This document shows, piece by piece, positions 1 through 10,859 of a stretch of 64,000 nt of DNA; positions within the stretch are counted from its first letter, which is position 1; the number at the start of each line of letters is the position of its first letter. The notes under the pieces are model-generated. The model was given only the letters and a program-made list of their open reading frames with translations. It ran no database searches and was not told the DNA's origin. Origin of the DNA: Hydractinia symbiolongicarpus (lineage: Eukaryota > Cnidaria > Hydrozoa > Anthoathecata > Hydractiniidae); assembly GCF_029227915.1 (NCBI RefSeq), contig NC_079879.1, forward strand, positions 5,952,001 through 6,016,000, given 5' to 3'. Made by a program: the position numbers and the translations under genes.

Positions 1-2
1 CC

Positions 3-1292
3 TACCCAAGAAATGCTGCTGTGCAACCGGTTGAATTAGCGGAAGCCGGCTTTTTTTACGTCGGGAAAGGTGATGGTGTGCGGTGTTACAAGTGTGATGT
101 TTCACTTCGTCAATTTGAGGAAGGAGATAAAGCATGGTCAGAACACTTACGATATTCTCCCGCTTGCCCGCTTGTTATTAAGCATTTGCGTATTATTAAC
201 GGTATGGCCTATCAAAATCAGTACGTAGAAACTCAACCAGTGAGCACATCACCTCCAGATCCTAGATATCCGGCTCAACCCAATGGACACTTTCCATTTC
301 GACCAGAATATGCTGAATATACATGGAATGGAATACAAAATGGATACCCTTACAAACCAAGCTATAATGAACAGAATTACCCGAGTAATGGACATGTTAG
401 ACCAATGAATGGGTACCACAATGAACAACATGTTAATAATTCACCCGTACAATCTCTCTCACAATACCAAAATAAGTACTCTCAAGAACTACGCCACCCA
501 TCCATACCACATATGCCGCAACCGCAGTGGCAAATGGTACGTCCCAATTTCAGGCCTTACGACCTTACAAATAATCAATTAGTTCCATCGACGTATGCTT
601 TACATCCGTCTCAACAAATGTCCAGAAATAGGATTCCGCTTCATCACCAAATGTCAAGTCCGTTAGAGTCCCAGGCAAATGAACAATCTATTGATACATC
701 ATCGCATGTGCGGCACAATAGCGCTCCTTCACTAGTAAACCAGGTTACAAAAAACGCCATGTCCGTGCCGTCTTCGTTAAACAGTCCAAGCTCTTCTCCA
801 AACTCATCACGTCATATTAGACAAATTGACAATAGAAATGAACCTACATTGACAAGTGTTTCTCAAAGTAGTCTAGACAGCCTACTCGATATGGGTTTTA
901 AAAGAGAGGACGTGTTAAAAACTATTAAATGTTACACTGAGTATTCCCCAAAACCTTTCAAAACGCCAGATGATTTAGCGCAGGCAGTGATGTATTTCCA
1001 ACAGCACGGACATCTAGAAGGAACACCGTTTGGAAAAAACCTTACAACCGATCCGAGTGAAGAAGGCAAAAGTATGATATATGATCGAGCAAAGAGAAAA
1101 GAAGTCAACGAAGAGGCGAATGCAAAAAACTGTAAGATATGCACCATTTGTTTTGACGCTGATGTGGAAGTAACGTTTGTACCCTGTGGACATCTTGTTG
1201 TTTGTCAGTCATGCGCACTTGGTGTGAAGGATTGTCCAATATGCCGGTTGCCGATTGAGGATACCGTGAGGACGTATTTTTTTGGCAATTAA
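3..1292 (+). CDS. Inhibitor-of-apoptosis protein (BIR-UBA-RING), 5' partial
   Basis: The frame is open from the first bases, so the 5' end lies outside the window. The first ~60 residues are most of a BIR domain: CYKC, then 16 residues, His, six residues, Cys (C-x2-C-x16-H-x6-C), the zinc-binding pattern of the BIR family. A ~200-residue linker rich in Pro, Asn, Gln, Tyr and Ser follows. A UBA-like segment starts at SLDSLLDMGFKRED. The protein ends in an IAP-type RING, C-x2-C-x11-C-x-H-x3-C-x2-C-x6-C-x2-C, with the core PCGHLVVC and the tail VRTYFFGN; TAA is at 1290-1292. In this family (XIAP, cIAP/BIRC2-3) BIR domains bind caspases or IAP-binding motifs, UBA binds ubiquitin and RING is an E3 ligase. 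The number of upstream BIRs cannot be seen, so no one-to-one orthologue is named. All ~1.29 kb visible is one exon. Confidence 0.93.
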   Translation, partial: YPRNAAVQPVELAEAGFFYVGKGDGVRCYKCDVSLRQFEEGDKAWSEHLRYSPACPLVIKHLRIINGMAYQNQYVETQPVSTSPPDPRYPAQPNGHFPFRPEYAEYTWNGIQNGYPYKPSYNEQNYPSNGHVRPMNGYHNEQHVNNSPVQSLSQYQNKYSQELRHPSIPHMPQPQWQMVRPNFRPYDLTNNQLVPSTYALHPSQQMSRNRIPLHHQMSSPLESQANEQSIDTSSHVRHNSAPSLVNQVTKNAMSVPSSLNSPSSSPNSSRHIRQIDNRNEPTLTSVSQSSLDSLLDMGFKREDVLKTIKCYTEYSPKPFKTPDDLAQAVMYFQQHGHLEGTPFGKNLTTDPSEEGKSMIYDRAKRKEVNEEANAKNCKICTICFDADVEVTFVPCGHLVVCQSCALGVKDCPICRLPIEDTVRTYFFGN

Positions 1293-1610
1293 TTGTAATA
1301 ATTCGCCATTGGGTGTAGTTGACATGTCATTAGATGTGTTTAATTACGTGTACTTTACGTACATTACGCCATTAGGTGTACTTGTGTTCTTCAAAGGAAA
1401 GGTGGTATATTAATTAAATTTCAAGCCAAGAAAAAATGAATACCTATGGGTGATTATCTTAATTAGTGAGTAGTTACGGCACTTTCCATTTAAAACACGT
1501 TAGTCATGAGCATCGAGTGAAAATCGTAACAGACAAAAAACGATCAAGTAGCGTTTAACACAATTAAGGTGCGTAAGATCAGTCAAAGCGACTAACTTGC
1601 GTTATCAGTC

Positions 1611-2000
1611 GAAAAGATAAAGTTGCGTTTACATCGCACGAGACCAATAAAAAGATAAAGTTGCGTTCACATCACATGATACCAGTATGAAAAGATAAAG
1701 TTGCGTTTACATCACACGAGACCAGTAAAAAGATAAAGTTGCGTTCACATCACATGATACCAGTATGAAAAGATAAAGTTGCGTTTACATCACACGAGAC
1801 CAGTAAAAAGATAAAGTTGCGTTCACATCACATGATACCAGTATGAAAAGATAAAGTTGCGTTTACATCACACGAGACCAGTAAAAAGATAAAGTTGCGT
1901 TCACATCACATGATACCAGTATGAAAAGATAAAGTTGCGTTTACATCACACGAGACCAGTAAAAAGATAAAGTTGCGTTCACATCACATGATACCAGTAA
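1611..2000. repeat. 78-bp tandem satellite, five units
   Basis: Five consecutive units start at 1611, 1689, 1767, 1845 and 1923, exactly 78 bp apart. Each unit is two diverged ~39-bp half-monomers that share AAAAGATAAAGTTGCGTT and then alternate between ACATCACACGAGACCAGT and CACATCACATGATACCAG. This is a two-monomer higher-order structure. Every half-monomer carries AGATAA, a match to the GATA-factor consensus WGATAR, giving ten evenly spaced copies about 320 bp after the IAP stop codon. Confidence 0.93.
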
Positions 2001-2737
2001 AAAGGGTGACGTTCAGATCAAAAAAAAATTACCAACATACAGTTTTATATATATGTGGTGCGAATCTCTTACCTGGCCAACTTTTGCATTTTTATGTGTT
2101 TAAATATTATTTCTGTGAGAAACACATTCTAGTGATTAAACCTTAAACGTAAAAAGCTTAAGGCTTTACCGCGAAGGACGGATAAAGCATGTAATAATGT
2201 TTATGTATGAATGATATCATACAGGAGAGATAATTATAAGATTGGAGTTCAATCTGCTCCTGTGCTAAATCAAAAAATTGACTAGGGCTGGTTGCCAAGT
2301 CGGTCATTCACAAAACGGATTTAAAAGCATTGCTCGATTAGCCAGCCTTCAGATATAAGATAATAATGTTAATGTTAAGTACGTAATAAATCTTTGTCGA
2401 ATTTATTTTATTTGATGTGCCGCCGCTGCATAAATAAATCATCGAAATTCGAGAAAGGTTTATTGTTTTTAGAGATTAGTATTGTATAAATAGTTATGAT
2501 AAATTAAAATCTCGTTTTCAGGTTGTTTTTAAAAAAATAACCCGGGAATGAAGTTGCTTGATTATCTTCATTTTACCGTGTACATAAGTATTTTAATTAA
2601 AGATATTCTCCTGTATAATTATGTTATTGCGGAGTTGTGTGTGTTTTAAATTTTAGCGCCACGAAATGGTTATACAAGTTTGGCTAACAAAATACATGGG
2701 GTTGAAATGTTTTTAAAAAGCGGAGTAACATTTAAGC

Positions 2738-2807
2738 CAACCTCGTTTCCAGGCCATTTTAAAGTTGATAACGGCTCAGGGCCCACAAGACCCTCGGGAC
2801 GAGGTTG
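2738..2807. mobile_element. 70-bp foldback/MITE, CAACCTCG family, with target duplication
   Basis: The left end CAACCTCGTTTCCAGG and the right end CCCTCGGGACGAGGTTG form imperfect terminal inverted repeats. The flanks carry an apparent 9-bp target duplication, CATTTAAGC, directly on both sides. At least five more elements with the same ends occur in the window (near 12.7, 21.5, 52.4, 52.7 and 58.9 kb), so this is a multi-copy non-autonomous DNA transposon family. An 8-9-bp duplication would fit a hAT- or Mutator/P-like transposase, but none is encoded here. Confidence 0.75.
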
Positions 2808-4007
2808 CATTTAAGCAACAGCTAAACCTGAAGTGAGTAAATGAAAAAAGCAACAGGAATTACAAAAACAGCAAGAGTTTCCGAACTTTTCTACATTGAT
2901 GCCAATTAGTACACCAATCTAAAAAGAGCAAACAAACGTGTGTGGTTTAATCAAGTAACAGCCAACAAATAAGAAACAGGGTCTCTTACTTTTTTGCTCC
3001 ACTTTTTTCGTTAGTAATATATAAACACCAAAATTTTCGGAAAGTTCCGGATAAAATATGTTTGCATTGTTTTTTCCCACTCTTTCAGTCATGTTTGCAC
3101 CTATAACTTTTGACGAGATAAAAGACATGATTTAAGACATCTTTGTTCAATCACCATATAAAAAATCGCTCGGCCTCTCGACGATTTTTATTCGAAGGAT
3201 TTGGACAACGACGAGCGTCAAAAAAGGTTTGTTCCTTTGTGTTTTTATTTCTTGTTGTCAACAAAAATGCATTTTGTAAACCTGCTAAGCCAGAATTCAT
3301 CACTCCCATTTTGTCCCTTGTGCCAAGGTTGATTCCGCTTGGGAAAGTCTATCTTTTTGAGAAAGAAAGGGTAATCACTCTGTCCCTGATTCATATTTTT
3401 TCGACCTCGTATCCAGGGCAACTGCACTTTTTTTAGACATTCTTGATGTTTCTGGTAGCTCTATTGTGGTTTAACTCGCCATGACGTACACTTTATAATT
3501 TCAGTTAAGATGTCCGAGTTACAGGATCGTTTATAAGAGTCTTGCTGGAATGACATTCGTTCCCTTTTTTGTGAAATTTAAAAAGGATCAGGAATAATTA
3601 GACACGATAATAAGCATTCTATGAATTATAAGCTTCGAAATTGACAAAATTAACGATTCCATGTATCCTGAAAGTTAGGGGCTGTTAACTTGTTGTTTTA
3701 CATTATTCGGAAATATTCGATTAAGAGCTATTTCGCAAATAATGTCCTTGAATAGATTTTAATAACAATGAAAAGTCGTGGCTTTTATTGGGAAAGTTGT
3801 TTAGTCGCAAAAACCTTCGAGGAAAGAAAATGCGAAAATTGGGGCATAAAATTTAAGCGATAGACCATGTCTTTATGCAAACATTGCATATTTTGATGCA
3901 TTTTTTAGATCGTCATAAAAAGCCATCGTCTCTTCCTCTTTTGCAGTGACTTCTCTCCACTGATGGTACATCTTGATTTTGGCCTTTTTAGTTGGAGGGG
4001 AGAATTA

Positions 4008-4284
4008 AGAAGGATTTTCACGAAGCGAATTGAACGGCGAATTCGATGGCGAATTCGCTTTTTAATTTTCATGACAAAATAAATTAGGCGTCAAAGTCAT
4101 TGTTTACATTAGTTAACCGCGTTCTGATTGGTCAAAAACTAGCAGCGAAATCTTTAGCCGCGAGAAAGTAGGAACTGTTTCTACTTTTCAGCGAAGCGAA
4201 TATTTCGATGCAAAATCAAAATAAACAAAACTGTGCATGCTCAGATACAATTCGCCGCTCAATTCGCTTCGTGAAAATCCCCCT
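4008..4284. mobile_element. 277-bp MITE with 36-bp TIRs and TTA target duplication (PIF/Harbinger-like)
   Basis: The left TIR (4008-4043) and right TIR (4249-4284) are reverse complements over 36 bp with three mismatches; the core is GGATTTTCACGAAGCGAATT. TTA flanks both ends directly (4005-4007 and 4285-4287). A 3-bp TTA/TAA duplication is the hallmark of PIF/Harbinger insertions, so that class is inferred. The interior has no coding capacity and repeats the motif GGCGAATTCG. Confidence 0.8.
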
Positions 4285-4867
4285 TTATATGTAATTTCAT
4301 GTAAAAAATCGTTCGTGGGAATATTCCGCGAAGTAAAGTCACAAATCGGGAAAATCTAACACTTCCCGCTCGCGTACTCATTTAAAAATTATTCAGTTCA
4401 CTTTAGCCACTACTACAAACTTTTGAAATTCCCACAAGTGTGGAATTTACTTTTTTTGAACGGGAGTTGCCATCCTGGAGGTAGTTTCACTTTTGTTTCG
4501 CAAGTAATTAAAAATCGCATTTTTTATTGTAAAAATGGGAATTCTCCAAGTCTCCAAAAGTAGAAAGGAAAAAAAGAAATAGGGGTGAAGTCTAAGCGGT
4601 TTCGTGAAATCCGTCTCTGTTTAATTCCTAAAAGACATGGGAGGCAGTATGTAGAAGAGAGACAATTGCGACTTGGTCCAATAACATGACAAAAAAATTT
4701 AATGGGCAAACATTTCATAGTATCAGCATTACTTCCAAGTTGAGTTAAATTTTTTTCCCTGAAATCATTTAAAGTTCCATATCATATTGACATGCTACGT
4801 CTGCAAAAAAAATCAAAACGATTTTATTCGCAGGATTTTTGTATTTACATTAAGATAATACAGAAAA

Positions 4868-7800
4868 TCATCTTTTACCACCAACTCTTCCAACACCCTT
4901 TCCAACGTTTTTCGCCGCTTTTTGCATTGGTTGCTTCTTGCCGGCTGGTGCAGCTTTCTAAATAAAATATGAAAACAAAAAATGATAAATGGTTAACCTC
5001 GATTTTGTACGCATGGTTAGCCACAACTTTATTTTGACACATTTAAAACCATTCCACATTTCAGAAGATTCTGAAAATTTTAATAAACATTTAGTAATAA
5101 TAAACTCTGAAAATCTGATTGTTTTTTTTCAAAAAAAAGTAATTTATTATTGATATTTTGTTCCGGCCATATGATTACTGCAATTATGCAGTGACAGTAA
5201 ATTCTCCTGAGTTTAAGTTTGTTTACATTGGGTTTTCCAGACCTAGTGAAATTCACCTTTTTTTTGCAGATCATGTAAACAGTTCAAAGCTCCCACAAAA
5301 CTCTCCTAACCTCTGAACTGTTTTTGTTTGAAGACTTACCTTAACAGATCTTTTTTCTGCTTTCTTAGCTTTAGCTTTATCTTTTGCAGCTCTGCAATAT
5401 AAGGAAAGTTTAACAGTTACATGCAATACCTCCACACACAAACAGATCAATAAAATCATAACTTCGTGGATAATTGGGAAATGGTATGTATTTGGGAATA
5501 TTGAAGTTATAAAACAACTTGTCCATATGACGTTATTTTAAGTTTAGTTATTGTTTAGCCTTGTGAGAATTATCCAAAAATTATGTTTTCTGTTCTTGTA
5601 CCATAGTTTTTTACTGCTTCTTTTTTACAATAGCCATAATATAATCTCAACAGTTAATTTATGTTTTATAAATTTTATTTCTTAGCAAAAATTACATAGC
5701 AATGTTACTTTTCAAATTAAATAAAAAAAATTATTAAACATCAATTCTCCTAAACAAATTCTCAAGCAATACACTGTATCACACCAAACGGTTTTAAGAA
5801 GCAGTATTATACATGAGTAGTGGATAAGTCATTTGAATTTTGACAATGTTAGCAACGCATCCACAAAAATAATAATAGAACCTTGTTTTCTTGTTGCCTC
5901 CATTGTGTAGAGCTTAAAATGCCGATTAAAATAATCTATAGGATCAAATGTTTTCGACAAACGCCTAAGGAGATAAGGGTTTAAAAATGGGTTGATGACG
6001 TCAGCAAAGAACCCTTGCATACAAAATTTTTTTTTGGAAATTTGTACACCTGTTACCTTTGTATAGATCTTAAAACGCTGATCAAGAAAATGTATAGCAT
6101 TATGTATCTTTGACAAACGGTTGCAGAGATATTGGGGTTTAAAGGTTTTTTGATGACGTCATCAACCCATCCATTCCAAAACTGATTTGGGGTCACAGGT
6201 TTAGGAAAATTACCTAAATTGGTCCCAGGTGTTCCCTAGTTAACCTCGCAATGAAAAAAAATGGCATCACTATCTCGTTTCCAAGTTATTTGGCCTCAAA
6301 GTTTTAGGTGCACTTTAATGGCTTCATTAACTTAATATAAGATATTGACGTTAAAATAGTGCTATTAACATACCTTTTTCGACCACATCAAAGGAAAATA
6401 CACACACAGACACACTCCGTAATAAGAGATTGTAGTCACTTGTTCTGCTTGCTTAGTTAGCAGGATCAGACGGTTTTTTAATTGTGGTAGACTTTATATC
6501 TCAAAATTTTTTCAGAAAGCATTGTCATGATTTATTTTTTTATTGCTTTATTAGGAGTGCTATCAGCAAATAATAGAGCTGGCTGTAAAAACACAACTTC
6601 AATCCTGTTGAAATAAATTATTACAGTGACTGTTGAATGTAATGCTCTTTAAATAGGCTTAAATAGAAAACATCTGATAAAATATTGGGATGGATGTTAA
6701 TTGTATTGATACGACATATTTATTATCTACGGCCAATAAAAACTAAAAGGGAGCATATTTTTACTTACTTTATAGCCTGGTTTCTCTGTGCTTCCCTTAC
6801 TTCAGGTTTTTGATTTCTTTTTGCCATAATAGCTTCTAATGATGCACCTTGAATAGCACGTTGAAATTTAACATTTCTTCTTGTTCTTTTTTTAGAAACT
6901 TCTTCCTGTGTGCCTTTCTTGTGTTTCTTTCTGTATAATACGGTCCAAGAAATTTTACGAGGGTTTCGTTTCATCAAAAACGATCGCTCACTTTTTTTAT
7001 TCAAGAAATTGAAAAGCTATAATAAAAAAATAGGTATATAAGTTGTGTCCATACTAGCTAAAAAATAATATTGTTATCTATAGAGGAAATTGTTAGTGAA
7101 TTCATATCCTGAAATATTCTTTTCTTATGGCAAACTTAACTCAGCTTTAGTTTTAAAAACAACGATTTGAGGTTGGTTTCTTATAAAAAAAGATGTGTAT
7201 TTCTATTTCTTCTCCTATAGGCCTCTTTAATTGCATGTTTTTGTAAGAAGCAGACACAATCTACAGCAGTTGCATGTAACAATCATTTTAAATTTATAAA
7301 AATATAGCTTCACACAATTTACACTGTTGTCTTATGTCAGTGCAGGAAAATATTGTTAAATTTTAATTTTGATTTAAAAAATCATTTATATTGGAAAAAG
7401 AATAAAAACTGCATGCTTGAAGATAGACAGATATGCATATTTTACATGGCTAGCCTCACAAATTTTGAGTGATCGGTCTATTATTTCCAGGAGGGGCCAT
7501 GGCTTAGATGGAGAGACCTAGAGTATTTAATGCTCATTTTGAGCTACGCAGATCCAATTAGGGCCCGTGCTCTCTACTAGACAACTTCCGGCAGCATCCA
7601 ACAAAAACATTTTTTACAAAAAAGTAAAGTCAATTAATTCTGCAATAGCGCTGAACGATCATGTTTACTTCATAACCAGCTATACATCATTGTAACACGA
7701 CATCCACTAAAACAATTCAAGTTGATGTCGCATTGGAATAAATGGAATTAACACATCACGGAATTGTGACATAAATTATTAAGATGGAACGTTTCAGCTT

Positions 7801-8229
7801 ATTCTTTTTTGCTTGACTCTGCGCAAACACCCGATATGTTTGTGTCATTTTTTTAAAGTTGTTTTAAGAGATGGCTTATTGTCAAATCCATAAGGTTGTG
7901 TAGCAAACAGGTTTGCCAGGTTCCAAGATTTCTATTAGCTACTTTTAAGGATAACACATTACCTTGCCATCAATTCTGATGAAGCGCTTTCCGTGGCCAG
8001 GATATATTTTATATCCACTGAAGTTGCAGAGCTCGAGCCTATAACATTCAAGAGGTGAAGAAAAGTTTAATGCTGAGTTATAGCATATATAAATTACAGT
8101 TAAGACACATCTACTATGGGGAAATACAATGAGAATATCGACAAAGAGGCTTGGAATATTTCAAGGATAGTGTAATTTTGTTGAATTACTGACTGATTAG
8201 CAATATAGGCTAGGATAAACTTACTTCAT
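4868..8229 (-). CDS. RPL24: 60S ribosomal protein L24 (eL24)
   Basis: Five coding exons on the minus strand: 8225-8229, 7963-8038, 6769-7016, 5340-5391 and 4868-4957. All introns are GT-AG, and the phases give 156 aa plus stop against 157 aa for human RPL24. Exon 1 is only ATGAA before GTAAGT, so the lysine codon is split, as in a very short first coding exon. Exon 2 encodes [17 protein letters not shown], the zinc-ribbon-derived N-terminus. Exon 3 contains [13 protein letters not shown] and [20 protein letters not shown], strongly diagnostic of eL24. Exons 4-5 are the basic Lys/Ala tail ending VGRVGGKR. The protein is a structural component of the large ribosomal subunit at the subunit interface. 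Transcribed in the opposite direction to the BAG gene, 354 bp away between start codons. A pyrimidine run about 50 bp before the ATG could be a 5' TOP tract, which is only a suggestion. Confidence 0.96.
5830..6260. repeat. Diverged direct repeat in RPL24 intron 3
   Basis: Two related copies of ~125 bp lie one after the other. Each has a block like TAGAGCTTAAAATGCCGAT or TAGATCTTAAAACGCTGAT, then GACAAACG, then a TGATGACGTCA palindrome. A similar fragment (AAGCTCTACACAATAGAGGC) occurs near 30510 in a GST intron, so this is probably a dispersed repeat family. No ends or target duplications could be defined. Confidence 0.5.
7433..7605 (-). mobile_element. SINE fragment lacking the tRNA-like head (copy 1)
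   Basis: This lies in RPL24 intron 2 (7017-7962). It shares long blocks with two fuller copies at 23.9-24.2 and 31.6-31.9 kb, for example ACATGGCTAGCCTCACAAAT, GGGGCCATGG and TTTGAGCTACGCAGA. Similarity stops shortly after CAACATCCAAC-like sequence, before the tRNA-related head present in the others. On the minus strand it is therefore a 5'-truncated insertion. Confidence 0.75.
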
Positions 8230-8469
8230 TGTGGCTTTGCTCTACTTATCCACTGCGTTGAATTTGCCTGCGGAATTTTAAAAAGAAACCATATTGGGTG
8301 AGTGACGTAAAATCTCATTCGGTTTGGTATATATTTTACAGAACAAACATTTTCAAAACAAAAGGAGTGGTCCAACATGTATAGCAGCCCAGATTAGCTT
8401 TGCTTGACTTTGTGATTTGTCAGGTGCGGCCATGGCCCTGGAACACACGAGAACGTTTCCAATTCGGTC

Positions 8470-8515
8470 CGAACATTCTGGATTTTCCTGGAGAAATCGG
8501 ATAAACATATATAAA
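8470..8515 (+). promoter_or_regulatory. Candidate heat-shock element plus TATA box of the BAG gene
   Basis: The run CGAACATTCTGGATT (8470-8484) reads as three alternating nGAAn units, the third imperfect (GAT for GAA), which fits a heat-shock element. TATATAAA follows at 8508-8515, 69 bp before the BAG start codon. More GAA/TTC half-sites lie just upstream (around 8440-8465). Vertebrate BAG3 is a known HSF1 target, so the arrangement is biologically plausible. It is a pattern match, not proof. The whole 354-bp interval also serves RPL24 in the other direction. Confidence 0.5.
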
Positions 8516-8583
8516 TGTTAGCTATAGCCGATAAAAAACAGATGAAAATTAAAAGAACAAAACGAAAAGAGATTTAATTTAAA

Positions 8584-9447
8584 ATGGATTCATTATTTCG
8601 GAATTCTGATATGTTTAAGTATCGTAGTGGATTTGACAACTTTTTCCAAGGAAATGTTTTTCCTTCCACTAGGAGGAGACGATATCAACCTAATAGAAGA
8701 ACTTTTAGTGCTAAAGATTTACCAATTAATGGTTTTTTTGACATGGATGAGGAGTTTCGTCAGCCTCAACAAAGATGTCATTGTGGTAACTGTAATGGCA
8801 TGAAAGAATATAAAAACAATTTAATAAATCAACCTAGAGATTTTCTTGTAACAGATCAAGAGTTTATAAGTGGCGATGATGTATCAAATAACAAGGACTT
8901 CAATGAAAATGAAAACACAAAGATTTTAAATAAAAGTGATGATTATAACAGGGACAATAGTGATGCAAATGAAACAAATGAAATCACCCTAGAAGGTAAA
9001 ACAAACGAAGAAGAAGAAGAAAATAAAGATTTGGAAATAAAGAAAACTGAAGACTTAAGTGCTGATAGTGATAAAGAAAATAATAACAATATTGACAGTA
9101 ATATTCATTATAATGAACAAAGAACTGATGTAAATGAGGTTAATGCCCATGAAAAAGTGTTGAAAAATACAGAGATTGAAGACATAAATAAAAAGCTACA
9201 CCATATTGAAGAAATCAAAACAAAAGTAAAAGAGCTGGAGGCAAAAGTTGATGATTTTGTTGATAATGTTCGAAATAAAAATTACTTATTCTGTGAGGAG
9301 ATGTTAATGAAATGTCTCCTAGAATTGGATAATATTTTGGCGAACGGAGAAGAAAAAATAAGGAGTGCCAGAAAAGCTGTTGTGATGAAGATAAATGAGA
9401 ACATTAAAAAATTAGAAGGAAAATTGAGCCAAAATACAATCACTTAA
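8584..9447 (+). CDS. BAG-domain co-chaperone, BAG3/4-like
   Basis: A single-exon ORF of 287 aa, starting at the first ATG after a TATA box. The N-terminus is basic and aromatic (FKYRSGFDNFFQGNVFP, then an Arg-rich stretch) with one cysteine cluster, CHCGNC, at ~64-69. Residues ~90-200 are an acidic, Asn/Glu-rich low-complexity linker. The C-terminal ~75 residues form a three-helix BAG domain: KVKELEAKVDDFVDNV, then EEMLMKCLLELDNI, then EKIRSARKAVVMKINENI. The ELDNI...G...RSARK pattern matches BAG3/BAG4-type domains, which bind the Hsp70 nucleotide-binding domain and act as exchange factors in the cytoplasm. I see no WW domain (BAG3) or ubiquitin-like domain (BAG1), so the subtype is open. Being intronless while its neighbours are intron-rich could mean retroposition or a naturally single-exon gene. 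AATAAA signals follow near 9.49 kb. Confidence 0.85.
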   Translation: MDSLFRNSDMFKYRSGFDNFFQGNVFPSTRRRRYQPNRRTFSAKDLPINGFFDMDEEFRQPQQRCHCGNCNGMKEYKNNLINQPRDFLVTDQEFISGDDVSNNKDFNENENTKILNKSDDYNRDNSDANETNEITLEGKTNEEEEENKDLEIKKTEDLSADSDKENNNNIDSNIHYNEQRTDVNEVNAHEKVLKNTEIEDINKKLHHIEEIKTKVKELEAKVDDFVDNVRNKNYLFCEEMLMKCLLELDNILANGEEKIRSARKAVVMKINENIKKLEGKLSQNTIT

Positions 9448-9737
9448 ACCTTTCTGATGTATGTATATTTAATGTATATGAATATTTATATAAATAAATC
9501 TAATTATTTTATATGTTAACCCGTAATTAATATGTAAGAAGAAATTAGTTAATAATATATATATATATAAACAAAAATATACTATTTTGGTTTTAGCTTT
9601 TTGTATCTTAACACATGCCTGTAATACCCATAAAATTAATGAAAACCTTTCTTTAATGGTAGGACTTAATAGGGCCAAAGGTGATGCCTCTATTTTTGAG
9701 CATGCCACTTTGGTTCTTCTACAGAAAAGCAACACTC

Positions 9738-10280
9738 AAAGTATCTTCTGCAAAAAAAAATAGCACTTTAACTCTACCGTCTCTTACGAAAAAAACGGTA
9801 CTCTAAGTCTGCCATCTCTTACAAACTGGCACTCTAAGTAAGTAAGTAACAGAGAGTTTTAACGTCCTTTAACAACCATTCCTTCCCTCCGACTGTAACA
9901 ATGTTACATTGCTGCATTGCTCTAATTCTCTTGCCTGCCAAACAACCCAAGTGGCAGTCAGTAGATGGCACCCAAATGGACTTACAACACTACATTAAAG
10001 GTGCGCTGGATTGGGGACTCGAAAACGCTACCACTACACTATCTCTTACAAAAAAATGGCACTTTAAATCTACCGTATCTTAAGAAAAATTACGGCACTC
10101 TAACTCTACCGTCTCTTACAAAAAGCGGTATTCTAATCAAACGTATCTTCGACAAAAAAACCAATAATCTTAATCAACCGTATCGATAATCTTAATCTAC
10201 CAATCTCCTTTAAAAAAATCCGGCACTCCAAGCATATATACAAAAAACGGCACTTTAATCTTCACAACACTTAAAGTACC
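9738..10280. repeat. Degenerate tandem repeat of about 36 bp
   Basis: A unit resembling GGCACTCTAACTCTACCG followed by TCTCTTACAAAAA recurs irregularly, with about three copies at 9738-9840 and six or more at 10020-10280. A non-repeated stretch lies between them (9840-10010). Copies vary in sequence and spacing, so the array is old. Two short ORFs run across it and are by-products of the repeat. Confidence 0.65.
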
Positions 10281-10410
10281 GGTACCGTCCATTTAAGTAC
10301 TTTTTTGCTTAAGGTACGTACGTAGTTCCTGTTCACCAATGACATCGATTATTTTGCAAAATAACTACATTGTGGTAATTCTTCGTTGCATTAACAAAAA
10401 TTACCGCGAA

Positions 10411-10859
10411 GCTTCCAAGCCGCGAAAGTTTTGTGAATATTTGCCTCTTCTTAAAAAAGGTTTTATAAAATAGCATGTCAATTTCTTAACTTATCGTTGC
10501 ACCGTCTACTTTATTTTCTTGGGTTTAAGGCAATAGGTAACAAACTAAATTTCATAAATTTTGTTCCTGATCTGTGTCAGAGCATCTTCAGATCACAAAG
10601 AATTTTCATTAAATAAACGAGGTTTTCTCTTAATCTAAAAGCCGATCTCGTTAATTTTCTTTAAGTGGAAGACCACTTTCCTTTTTGAGTCGCGAAATAA
10701 CAATACCGCGAAATACACATATTTGCCTAATACACGAAATTAAAATACTGTTAAAGGCAATTTTGACCAATAAAACCGCGAAATTAAAATCAACGAGAAG
10801 CTTCCAAGCCGCGAAAGTTTCTTGAATATTTGTCTCTTCTCAAAAAAGGTTTTATAGAA
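10411..10859. repeat. Pair of 60-bp direct repeats 389 bp apart
   Basis: 10411-10470 and 10800-10859 share GCTTCCAAGCCGCGAAAGTT and a following segment ending AAAAAAGGTTTTATA, with about five differences. CGCGAA words cluster between them. They may be the ends or internal duplications of one old element, but no inverted ends were found. Confidence 0.55.

Larger units (their letters stand above)
1293..4867. other. Intergenic region between IAP and RPL24 3' ends
   Basis: This is 3.6 kb between two convergent genes. It holds the IAP 3' UTR, a 78-bp satellite (1611-2000), a 70-bp foldback element (2738-2807) and a 277-bp MITE (4008-4284). Short ORFs at 2919-3436 on both strands overlap each other and show no domain or splice structure, so I do not call them genes. 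The rest is AT-rich with no recognisable feature. Confidence 0.7.
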
